This document shows, piece after piece, positions 26,766 to 36,578 of a stretch of DNA of 64,000 nucleotides. The stretch comes from Raphanus sativus (taxonomy: Eukaryota > Streptophyta > Magnoliopsida > Brassicales > Brassicaceae): NCBI RefSeq assembly GCF_000801105.2, contig NC_079514.1, positions 8,618,001 through 8,682,000 on the forward strand, given 5' to 3'. Under the pieces are notes generated by a model. It was not told where the DNA came from, made no database searches, and worked only from the letters and a program-made list of their open reading frames with translations. Each line of letters opens with the position of its first letter. Positions within the stretch are counted from its first letter, which is position 1. Position numbers and translations under genes: made by a program.

Positions 26766-27180
26766 CTGATGTATAATATTTGGCTTATCTTCATCAAAAA
26801 GCTTATCAAATTGCTAGAGTAATCGATTATATGTCTACTCCTATTCGGTTTGCCTTTACAATGTTAATTTTGAACTTTGAATATATATACAACAATCTAT
26901 TGCAAATTTGTGAACACAGTCAAATATGGAACTGTGCATAATTTGGTTGCCCTATCTTTTCTCCTATAAACAACAAAACAGCATTAAAATAAACATTAGG
27001 ACTAAAGAGTCTTTAGCTCTATTACATCTCGATTTTATATTGGTTTTATAGATCAGTAGCTGGGCTTATTATAATTGGGCTGACTAATCACTTGGACCAG
27101 TTTTTCTAACTCGACCGGTCAGATTGAAGGATATCAAACACTATTAAATGAAAACAAAAATGAATTGTCGAAAAAAAATT

Positions 27181-27252
27181 CGCCGTTGCCGGGGATCGAA
27201 CCCGGGTCACCCGCGTGACAGGCGGGAATACTTACCACTATACTACAACGAC
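27181..27252 (-). tRNA. tRNA-Asp (anticodon GTC)
   Basis: The 72-nt minus-strand sequence starts GTCGTTGTAGTATAGTGGTA and ends GGCAACGGCG. A seven-pair acceptor stem closes, with one G-U pair. The anticodon loop is CTGTCAC with GTC at 27217-27219 (complement). The T arm carries GGTTCGATCC, and the A and B boxes for RNA polymerase III are intact. There is no intron and CCA is not encoded, as normal. A T-run for termination lies just beyond the 3' end. Confidence 0.97.
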
Positions 27253-27731
27253 TTCGGTGTTCATGGCTAAACAATTATAGAATTCAAACATTCTATTATA
27301 GTATTACTCTACAACTTTAGTGAAGTTTTTTCTTGTCGGAACTTTAATGAATCTATATCCTCAGAATATTCAAAACATCTTATAAAGTTAACTTAGAGCA
27401 TCTTTATTGGAGGTATTTAGTAGGGTATTTAGGATAATTAAGCATTTAAAATAAATCAAAAAGAATAATAAACCCTGAAGACGTCACTTATTTTCGGTTT
27501 ATAAGAGACCGTATTTGGGGACACGTGTAGACAAAAGAGAGGAGAGAGGAGCGTGTGTGTTTCGGTTTCTTCTCTCCACATCTCTCTCGACTCTCTCGAC
27601 TCCTCATCGATCTCTTCCCTTTGTTTTGGGTGAAAACGTTGTTTCAGAGGGAATGATCTCCAATACTCGACACGATTCACCAGCCCTGTTAATGAAACCG
27701 TCACCGATTTCTCTGCTCTTCTCCCTCGCAG

Positions 27732-28511
27732 AATTCAATCAAGAGGAAGAAAGGGTTTGCATTAGATCTTTCCAGAAGCTTCTCTATTTCTCAAACTGCC
27801 GGTTCCTGTAAGTTCGATGGCCCAAGCCTCCACCAATTCATCTCCAAAGCTCAAGCTTCCCTTACTGCTCCACAAACCGAGTCTGAGTAAGTCTTCTATG
27901 GAGGCGCTTTGAACATCTTAAAGCTCTGTTTTTGAAAGAACTGGTGTTTAGCCAATTGAAAGTTTTGAACTTTAAATGATTTAAAGATCTATTTTAGTTG
28001 CAGTAGCTATGTGTTTGCTCACCAATCTATAAAATGTGCAAATTTGTGTTCTTTGGTATTCAAAGTCTCGTTTGCTCTATGACCTTATAATTGGTGTTAG
28101 CTATTGATTAGTTAATCAACAACCCTTAAAGGTCTTGAAATTTAGATGATTAGAGTTCCATCAATTCATAGAGTGTGCAAGTTTGTGTTCGTTGGGCGTT
28201 CAAAGTCTGGACCTTTACATGCTATTACTAACACCTTAAAGCTCTGTTTTTGAAAAAATTGATGTTTAGCTATTGAAAGTTTCAAAATTTAGATGATGTA
28301 GAGTTCCAATTTAGTTGCAGTAGCTATGTGTTTGCTCACCAATCCATAGATTATGCAAGTTTTGTGTTCGTTGGGGGGTTCAAAGTTGGACCTTTCCTAA
28401 TATATTCCTGGGCTATGTCTTGCTCTTAGGTACACACCAGATTCCAACATTGCATCACCATCAAAAGACCTCCTCGTGGCTATCTGTCCACAATGGGTCC
28501 AGCATGATTTG
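27732..28511 (+). pseudogene. Two-exon fragment of an unrecognised plant gene
   Basis: Exon 27732-27886 begins after a good acceptor (CTTCTCCCTCGCAG) and encodes [20 protein letters not shown] ... [27 protein letters not shown] donor at 27887 and a CTCTTAG acceptor before 28430 join it in phase to YTPDSNIASPSKDLLVAICP followed by QWVQHDL, ending at a GTAAAA donor. Preserved splice sites and phase show these are real exons. No in-frame start or continuation is visible, so this is a partial copy, probably carried by the surrounding element. I cannot name the family. Confidence 0.5.
27917..28395 (+). repeat. Imperfect duplications inside an intron
   Basis: Blocks with AAAGCTCTGTTTTTGAAA, GTTGCAGTAGCTATGTGTTT and GTGCAA(A/G)TTTGTGTTC recur at about 27917-28075 and 28232-28395. 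A shorter middle copy lies near 28130-28215. They are diverged direct duplications. Confidence 0.6.
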
Positions 28512-28828
28512 GTAAAATCTACAACATCGTGTGGCATGATTAGTGATTTGTTTACTCTTTAATGTTCCCATTGATAAGTAATCCCTATCTACAACATGGT
28601 GTGGCATTATTAGTGATTTGTTTAAGAATCCAAAACTTTGTGAGGTAGTTAGAATGAAAAGTTCACATTGTTTTTTTTTAAAAAAAAAAAACCTAAATAA
28701 GAGACTCCCAATGGAGCACAAAAATGTTCGGGTCTCTTAATGTTATCTCTTAACTCATATTTTTTACTTAAAAGTATTAAAAAAGATTAAGAGACCCTAA
28801 ATGTGTCTTTGGGATAATGATGCTCTTA

Positions 28829-30049
28829 GAATACCGATTTGGTTCATTCTATGAGTAAATTTGTTAAATTCATCTAACAAAAGATTGATTTCTAAGAAAT
28901 TATAAAATTCGTTGATTGATCCAAAACAGATTTTTCGTGATGTTTAAATTTTTGCTCGACTGTTTAATCTATTCGTATGCTGCATCATAACTTTTCTTGG
29001 ACTAAAATTTTCATGTTTTTCTGATAGAAAATGTTATTTGAATATATTCATATGAATGTTTATTTCAGTATTGATCTTTCACTAAGAATGGGTAGGTCTG
29101 ACTAAAAAAACTAAACACATATATAAGTTTTGAATCGAAACCGAGAAATTTGAACCTATACACAATTTGAACTACACAAAATATTCAAACAGACTATGAA
29201 GGTGGTAAAAATGTAATGTTATTACCCGAATTTGAATAGGTATTTCAAAAATTCCAATGAGAACCCTAAAATAAAGATCTGAAATAGTAAGTGAAGTAAA
29301 TATTTAAATATTTTAAATACTCAATTCTATGGTTTATTTTAATATAATTTCTGAAAATAAGCATTTTACAAACTCATTTTAATATTTTATTTTATATACT
29401 ATCTAAAAGTATCAGAATCTGAAGTAATAACCTGAATCCAAAATAAACATGATTACAAAATGAATTTTGGAATGAGTTATAATTTAAATATGAACCATAA
29501 TCTTTATTAATCAAACCAATTCATACTTCAATAATATCTGAAATTTTGTCTATGAGAATGAATCCAGAAATTTTAAAACTCAAAAAATCTTTAAGAACAG
29601 TATTATCAATGGTTCCTCGTCATTAGTATCTCACGAGTCACGACACAAAATAAAGTAAATAAATATCTAAAATATTTATATATCCGTCAAAAATATCTCA
29701 TTTTGTGATATTTTGAAATACTTTTAACTGGGTATCTAAACATTTGAAACACTCATTTACTTTCTTTTGTATCATAAATCCTGAGATACTGATGGTGAGA
29801 AACCATTGATAATGCTGTCCGAAAGAAAGTCTTATGAAAACTTATATTATCCCTTAGCTTTATGATTTATGCCAAACACTCGATCAACTAGATGAGATGA
29901 TATTCAGATAATTAACGAAATTTAATGAAATTTTTTAAACCACGTTAAAGTGAAATAATTAACGAACATATTTTAACATATTAAAAAGAAAAAAAAGTAT
30001 ATGGGGTTACACATACAAAACGAAACAAAACTATTTTTTGAGGGGTTGT
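28829..30049. other. AT-rich spacer downstream of the WD40 gene
   Basis: Degenerate AT-rich sequence with recurring AATATTTAAA-type words and no open frame of interest. It ends in the 3' UTR region of the minus-strand WD40 gene. Confidence 0.4.
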
Positions 30050-31444
30050 TCATTCTCTCCCTTTACCCGAGAAGCTAGGAGCCACCGTTAATTCAGTCGG
30101 ACCATCAAACGGATCCGATGACTGGTATTCAATCGGCGGCGAACTCTCCGACACACGCCACATCTTCACCGACCTATCTAAACTCCCACTGTACACGATC
30201 CACCTTTTCTCACCTGAAGACGATTCTTGATCTCTCTCCACTGCCATACACTTCACCGGACCCGCATGTCCCTTCAACAACGCAATACACACGTGCTCTC
30301 CTCCTCCTCCTCCTCCGTCTCCACCTCTCCCGTCACCACGTTCCGGTCTCCTCCAAACGCGGATCCCAAGATCAGCCGAGCCACTGAACAACAAGCTCCC
30401 CGCTGCCACGAGGCAGAGCACCGCGAGCTTGTGCCCCTTCAAAACGCCGCCGTTTTTCATGTTGTTATCCCTCTCCCAGAAGTTAACGGTTCCGTCAGAC
30501 GAACCGCAGTAAACCAACGTCGCGCTCTGATCAACCGCGATCGCCGTGACGGCGCAGTCTTGCTTCAGCAACGTCTCGGAGAAGAAATGCTTCGTCTCCT
30601 TCGCCTGGTCCTCTCTCCTCCACACTTTGACCGTACCGTCCGCCGAACCGGAGAAAACCAAACCGTCGAAACCCGAAACGACGGCGTTCACGGCGTCGTC
30701 GTGGGCCTTCACCGACTCGAGGCACCTCAGGTCCGAGATCCTCCACACTTTGAACGTCTGGTCCCACGACCCGGAATACAAAAGCTTCTTGTCTTCGCTC
30801 AGCGTGAGGCACGAGATGGCGTCCACGTGTCGGAACCCCTGAGCGCTGGTGCTGGTCGGGTTCTTTCTCATGAAACTGAAATAGGAAGAAGGCGTGATGG
30901 AGTTTCTTAGGTAGTCTCGAAACACCGGCATGGTGCCTATGCGACGGAAGATGTTTGAGTCTTTAGACGAGACTTTCCACACGCGGATCTTCCCGTCTTG
31001 ATGCCCCGTGAAGATCTTGTCTCCGGCTAGGACAATGGCTTTGACCAAACCGCTGTTGGATTTGAAGCTCGAGAACTCGGTTTGGTTTTTCCAAACCCTA
31101 ATGTTCTTGGAGTCCGATCCCGTGTAGAGTAGGTCGCCGGAGGTGGCTAGAGAATAGATGTGGCCTTCTTCGCGGAAGAGAGAGCCCATGAGGATGTTGG
31201 GTGAGTAGTTTTTGGGTTCTCTCGTGTGGGAGGCTGTGGACTTTATCCCCGAGTGGGGAGGTTCCAGGTCGGTGGGATCGACGTGTGCAATCCATGGGGA
31301 TTTGGATAAGGGAGAAGTTGAGCCGATAGAGGGAGAAACATCGACGTATGTTATGTCGTATATGTCAGGATCTGGATCAGTATCTACGCTCTTGAGTTTT
31401 GGAAAGTTCTGGCTGGTGTCTCTGCTTGAAGCCTTGTGATGCAT
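30050..31444 (-). CDS. WD40 repeat protein, JINGUBANG-like
   Basis: An intronless gene of 464 residues. After a low-complexity N-terminus of about 90 residues, seven WD-type repeats can be picked out. Their ends read [53 protein letters not shown] and DRSVKMWRV. That is enough for one closed seven-bladed propeller. A Gly/Asp-rich insert (about residues 370-386) lies between blades 6 and 7. In Arabidopsis this subfamily includes JINGUBANG, a negative regulator of pollen germination; the closest match is recalled as At3g50390. Such propellers are scaffolds, so no enzyme activity is expected. Its place next to the GDSL relic and OBP1 supports synteny. It looks intact. Confidence 0.92.
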   Translation of the reverse strand: MHHKASSRDTSQNFPKLKSVDTDPDPDIYDITYVDVSPSIGSTSPLSKSPWIAHVDPTDLEPPHSGIKSTASHTREPKNYSPNILMGSLFREEGHIYSLATSGDLLYTGSDSKNIRVWKNQTEFSSFKSNSGLVKAIVLAGDKIFTGHQDGKIRVWKVSSKDSNIFRRIGTMPVFRDYLRNSITPSSYFSFMRKNPTSTSAQGFRHVDAISCLTLSEDKKLLYSGSWDQTFKVWRISDLRCLESVKAHDDAVNAVVSGFDGLVFSGSADGTVKVWRREDQAKETKHFFSETLLKQDCAVTAIAVDQSATLVYCGSSDGTVNFWERDNNMKNGGVLKGHKLAVLCLVAAGSLLFSGSADLGIRVWRRPERGDGRGGDGGGGGGEHVCIALLKGHAGPVKCMAVERDQESSSGEKRWIVYSGSLDRSVKMWRVSESSPPIEYQSSDPFDGPTELTVAPSFSGKGRE

Positions 31445-31576
31445 TTGAAGAATTGAAGAAGAAAAGATTAAGGCTTCTCTGGCTACGTACGAAAACGTCT
31501 AAAAGAAGAAGAAGAAGAAAGATTGGAGACGATGGTGCATGTCTGGAATTTATGGATAGTAGTTGTACGTGCGTTC

Positions 31577-31584
31577 TATATATA
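31577..31584 (-). promoter_or_regulatory. Candidate TATA box of the WD40 gene
   Basis: TATATATAG on the minus strand about 130 bp before the start codon, followed by a pyrimidine-rich leader (CTTCTTCTTCTT at about 31503-31520). The spacing is normal for a plant core promoter. Confidence 0.5.
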
Positions 31585-33296
31585 GTTAATTCAAACATTA
31601 GAACCGTTTATATCGGAGAACTCTCCATTGGTGAAGGATTATACGAAGTATAGCTTAGTTTTATATAAGTCTCTTTTCTATTATTAAGTTTTGTTATGTA
31701 TCCCATGGCCCTAAGTGAATTACTTTCTGGAGATCTGTTGAAAAAAAATCAGGCTAAACGGTTTGCTGATTATGTAATAGAAAGTTAGTATACAGAATTT
31801 TAGGAAACGAAATATATATACCTTGGCTAACTTATTGGATTACCAGTTTGAGGGTTTCGGAGTATTTGATTGGTTGGACAAACAATTTGAATCCAAATAC
31901 ATCTTTTAACATCAAAATATGCATATATCTTTTAACATTAAAACATGCATGCATCTCTAAAAGAAGACAATTCTTTTTGTAACTGCTAAAAGAAGACAAT
32001 TTATACAAGAAAAAAGTATGCAACAAATTACAACTTTTAATCATAAAATATCAAATGGTCAATTAGTTCAGAGTAGTCCATATAAATATCAAATAGGAAC
32101 TTTTAATTTTACATCAATACATTTAACAAAGAATGAAAAACTTAATTGTTTATCTTACCAAGCTTGACAGTTAAAACATGGGAAATTATAACTTCACCTC
32201 AAATTTGATACTAATTTTCAAATTAACCTTTAAATGATAACCATTATTATAAATATCTTAATTTTATAATGAAAAAAAAAACAAATTAACCCTCATAAAT
32301 TCTTTATAAATATTTAAGAATTATTTATAAATTAAAAGACTATAAATTCAACCCAACTATGTACTAAATACTAAACTCTAAACAATAATCACTAAACAGT
32401 AAACCTAAATGTTAATGAATTTTTGAACGACCGTATTTTTTTAAAAATGATATCCAACTTAATTAGTGTATTCAAAGTAATTTCTCTTAAAACATTCGTC
32501 TGCCAATATTCAAGAGGGCTTGCCTGAAACTGCAAAATACCAAGTATACCAATGATCTTAACACTTAATTATTTTTAATCATTTTCATTTTCGTAAATTT
32601 TGTTTCACTTAATGCCTTTGATTAATTTTCATATAATTTATTAGTAGAATTCAAGCATGCATAATGCGTGCTATTCAGAATTATATAAGGGAAGGCATGC
32701 CCTATTTAAAGTCAATACAATAATATCTAATAAGATAATTTGCAAATTGTGATCTGTTGTCTATATAAAAATTATATATCACACATACCAACACAAAATC
32801 AAGCAATCGATCAAACCAGGTATTTTATGTTTTTATATAATGAACAATAATGTAATCTTAGAGACAAGTTTGGGGAGGGGGAGCTGAGTACCCGATTCGG
32901 TCTACATATGCGAAAGCATTTCCATATACAGTTTATATATTCAAATTTTATATCGAAACGAACTAATTATAACCTGTTTAAACATACTTTGACCATGTTC
33001 TATGAGTCATCTATTTCTTTGTTCATAAACCGTAGCAATTAAAACGATGTTGTTATGTTTTTTTGTGAAACAAAAACTAAATATATTCTCTTTTTGTCTC
33101 ATTTCACGAATCTTCTGCATTGCGAAGAGTTTTCGATTGCTCATAGAATCACATTTTCCTCTTCATCTTCAGGTATGTAAATTTATAAGTGATGTGCTCG
33201 ATTGATGGACTAAGCTCTATTTTTGCAATTGAAATCCACCGCAAATGGTTACTTTTACTTCTTCAAATTTAAATCTGATGTGAAATTTGTGCAAGA
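31585..33296. other. Intergenic region between the WD40 and GRF genes
   Basis: This contains the distal promoter of the WD40 gene and AT-rich spacer with a local duplication of ATCTTTTAACAT words near 31902-31945. The last 200 bases form the leader of the GRF gene. No other gene is supported. Confidence 0.4.
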
Positions 33297-33717
33297 ATGA
33301 GTTCAAAATTGAAACACTGTGGTGATGAAGGAGAGAGAGGCATGCCTAAAAGTTGTAGATGTGGAGAAACTTCTTTAATTAGAACTTCAAAAACCTATGA
33401 AAATCCAGGGAGGCTTTTCCATTGTTGTCCAAATGGATCAAAAAAGGAAAAAAAACCATTTGCTTAAGTGGACAGATGAAGCAGTTGTCGAAGAGATTGA
33501 TGATATAAAGGACAGCTACGAGAAGAAGATAAAAGAAATGAATGACGTTATTGTTGAAATTGAGAAGGAGATTGAAGAGATGAAAACTACCGTCTATGGT
33601 TGTGATAAAGAGTTTAAAGATTTCGTTGTTGAGGTTCGAAGCTTGAGAAACATAATTGTTTGTGGATTTACCATGTTTATCTTCTATTATTATAGTGTTA
33701 TAGCATTATATATGTAA
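33297..33717 (+). pseudogene. GRF zinc-finger / coiled-coil / membrane protein gene with a frameshift
   Basis: From the ATG at 33297 the frame encodes a GRF-type finger: CRCGETSLIRTSKTYENPGRLFHCC pattern elements (CxCG, then NPGRxFxxC). It meets a stop near 33466 just after an A-rich run (AAAAAAGGAAAAAAAACC). Shifting frame inside this run continues the expected protein: HLLKWTDEAVVEEI, a long acidic/basic coiled coil, and a final hydrophobic segment (about 22 residues) that looks like a membrane anchor. Plant GRF-finger proteins with this layout are common and of unknown role, and many are linked with repeats. One base in a homopolymer separates gene from pseudogene, so a sequencing error is possible. 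Confidence 0.7.
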
Positions 33718-34656
33718 ACAATGTCTTTAAACCTCACGCAGACACTGGAACGGATGACATTCCGGGTCACCGGATCGACTACGAGTGAATCGCGAGTTAA
33801 TATATAAATTAATTTTATTATATAATAATATATTAGCTATGAAAATAAATATATATAAACTAAATTTAAGTATTTTCTAATTTTTATAAAACATAAAATA
33901 ATAGTTGGATATTTAGAAAATATTAACTTTAGTTTTTATATTTTATCTTCATTTGACATCTGAAAAAAATATCAAGATTTAAAAATGCATAAATATTTAA
34001 ATATCCAATGTGAATGATAAAATTGAACTTCAGATTTAAAATACACCCAAAGTAAAACATCATTAAAAATTATCAATAACAAGAATAAACTAACACTAAA
34101 TTAAATCAACTAATTTTGGTTCTTTTTATCATTGCTCACTTCATTTTTCCAAGTCAAAAACTATAAAAATAGTTAGTAAAAGTTCTTTATTGGTTCAGCC
34201 ATTGGTTCAACCGGTAATCGGGTTCCAGAATTTAGTGGATTTTTGTGAGTTTTATTGGGTTTTTAAATATTGATTTTTTAGAAAATCCAAACCAAATTTA
34301 TCTTCGATCACTTGGTTTACTGGTTTAACCGCGAGTATGAGTCGGGTTTCAAAACACTGCATGTAAGTTAACTGGAATTAAGGAAGCAACAAACAAGTTG
34401 TCATTGCATTAAACCTACTTAGAAAATTTGGATATTCTTCTTTTTATTATAGAATAAGGGCATTACACAAGTGAAAAATCTTTGTGGAATACTGAATATG
34501 TAATACTAGTGAGTTCTTTTGGCCAATACTTTTAGGTTCATGTAGCTAAACGACCTTAAATATAACAGACATAATATATCTTTTTAGATTATAGCACCCG
34601 AGGAGGATTTTGTTTTTAGTTTATGATTTGTTTTATGAACTTCTGGCCCTAGGACA
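33718..34656. other. Repeat-derived intergenic DNA
   Basis: AT-rich spacer framed by patches with 'gggtcaccggatcgac' at about 33764 and 'tggtttaaccgcgagtatgagtcggg' at about 34320. Both resemble ends of a dispersed repeat, but I could not define paired termini. No gene is seen. Confidence 0.35.
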
Positions 34657-35153
34657 TTGAACACTGCTTCGATGGACAGAATCATCACATGCAAAACGGA
34701 CGCAGCTTGGAACAAGATCCACAGATTGGCGGGACTAGCTTGGAACTTCTCAGGGCCAGTAATAGACTCCACAATAGTAGAATCGATCACGCAGGAGTAC
34801 GTCGCCTCCCCTCTCATCGCTGAAGCTCTAGCAATCATGGCAGCGCTCAGTTCGGCAAGGGATCACGGCTTCACCACCCTCAACGTCTTCTCAGACAGTC
34901 TAACGCTCATCGGAGCAATCACCGGCAAGATCCAGAGGAAAGAGTTGATCGGAATCATCACCGATATCCGATCAATCTCGACTGGATTTACCTCTATCTC
35001 GTTTTCTTTTTTCTCAAGATCGCAAAACTCTTTCTCTCTGATTCTCAAGCAAAAGCGGCCCTTCGTGTTGTAACGACACCTTTAGTGGGCTAAACTTTAT
35101 TTGTTTTCCTTGGGCTTTGACCCATAATGGAACTCTTTCGTGACAAAAAAAAA
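34657..35153 (+). mobile_element. 5'-truncated LINE fragment (RNase H domain and poly-A)
   Basis: The frame encodes an RNase H-like (RVT_3) region: CKTDAAWN, AGLAW, SPLIAEALAIMAALSSARD, LNVFSDSLTLI and SFFSRSQN. A one-base frame change then gives LSDSQAKAALRVV before a stop at 35091-35093. A short 3' UTR and an A9 run at 35145-35153 end the piece. This is the tail of a plant L1-type LINE ORF2. The reverse transcriptase and endonuclease are absent, so it is dead. It abuts the DUF247 relic starting at 35166. Confidence 0.7.
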
Positions 35154-35165
35154 GAATATCATACC

Positions 35166-35385
35166 TTTCGAACAATGCATATAGACTCGGCAATGACATA
35201 ACATCCTACATTAATTTTTATGGACAATCTAACAGATTCTCCCGAAGATATTAGTTGGTATCATCGAGCAGTCGCTATAGAGTAATTCTGAAGTTGCGAA
35301 TATGTCTAATTAGTAATTAGCTATGTCAGGAAGTTGTTTTGTTTCCAACATCATCGATATTTATTTATCTCAGTTCTGAAGTTAC
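35166..35385 (+). pseudogene. DUF247 last-exon relic
   Basis: The sequence matches the start of the third exon of the two other DUF247 genes. Shared words include TTCGAACAATGC, ATAACATCCTACAT and GAAGTTGCGAAT. It encodes FEQCHIDSANDITSY-like residues before frame breaks and stops. It shows that the cluster once had at least one more copy on this side. The earlier exons are not visible; a LINE fragment lies where they would join. Confidence 0.75.
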
Positions 35386-36578
35386 ATTTATACACCTTGG
35401 TTCTTCGGTGTTATAGCCAGAACTACTTCAGAAAATCAAATGCTTGGAAGATGAACTTGAAAAACAAATACTTTGATAACCTTTGTTTGTCTTTCTAAAT
35501 TTGTTCTGAACATGGAAGAAAATACCGCGTACTTATAAAAAAATACCACGTACTCGATGCAAATATTGTTTTCCTAATTATTTTCACATTTCTTCTCATG
35601 TATTGCACTTTTCCTTTGAGCATGTTACACAAATTTTGTTAAGTCTTTTTATAAGAGTATAGCGTCTTTATTTTTAATAAGTGTTTTGGTGTTTAAATCT
35701 CACTCGTTGACTTTAGAAATCACAAGCATTTATGAGAGTCTTATTATACGAGTAGGAAATCTTTATACGAGATTTGTAGTTTGAAAAATAAGCAAACACA
35801 TGGCCAAATCACAGCTTTAAATTACTTTCAGCAATTTATTTGACAGTTCACTGTTAATACTCTCGACTTATCCCTCTCGCTCACATGATAAGATCATAAC
35901 CATAAATCATAACCAAAGTAAACCAAGAGTGACGTGGTCTGAGATGTGTCTCCTATATTCTGGGATTGTTTCCCACTTCTTCACGTTCCCTATTTGTTTA
36001 GTAGGCAGTTATCAGTTGTACTTTCTATTGTATTTAAGAGACTATTGTCTTATGAAAAGATATGAAAAGAAAATTGGAGTAAACTTTGTGTTCTTGTTCT
36101 CTTAAGTCTTTGGGACCTATCATCACACTCTCCTGAAACGAATACAACTAGCAAGAACAATGGTTTTGGTTAATCTTCACACCGATGGTCAACCAATTAT
36201 CATCAACAGATACCTGTTGACCTGGTACTTGCTACGCATGAGAGATCAAACAAGAAACCGACAATCTCAACCGGTCCTTGGTTTACCGGGTATTAACACA
36301 CTGGGTGAAGACCATGGCTTGCAGAACCAAGAGCAGGAAAGGGAAGAATGGGTGATTTCGGTAAAAGGTAAGATGGAGCAAGCAATAAGAAACGGTTCCA
36401 CAACTAGTTGGGACAAGCTCTGTATTTATAGAGTTCCACTTCACCTGCAAGAGAACGACAAGAAGTCCTACTTCCCTCAAACCGTCTCGCTGGGTCCGTA
36501 CCATCATGGTAGCAAACATCTTCTGCCCATGCAGTTTAACAAGTGGCGTGCTGTTAACATGATCATGGCACGCACCGG

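Larger units (their letters stand above)
27396..28825. mobile_element. Harbinger-like element with captured exons (candidate)
   Basis: The left end GAGCATCTTTATTGG and the inverted right end (GAGCATCATTATCCC on the minus strand) are flanked on both sides by TTA (27393-27395 and 28826-28828). Subterminal sequence on both sides carries GAGACC-type words in inverted orientation. Between them lie a pyrimidine-rich promoter-like leader, two exons of an unrecognised gene (27732-28511) and an intron with internal duplications at about 27917-28395. No transposase frame is visible. An alternative is two separate MITEs flanking a gene relic. Confidence 0.5.

Noticed and set aside
30227..30910. 227-codon plus-strand frame opposite the WD40 gene
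   Set aside because: Antisense of a GC-rich coding region; no motif, and the WD40 frame explains the composition.
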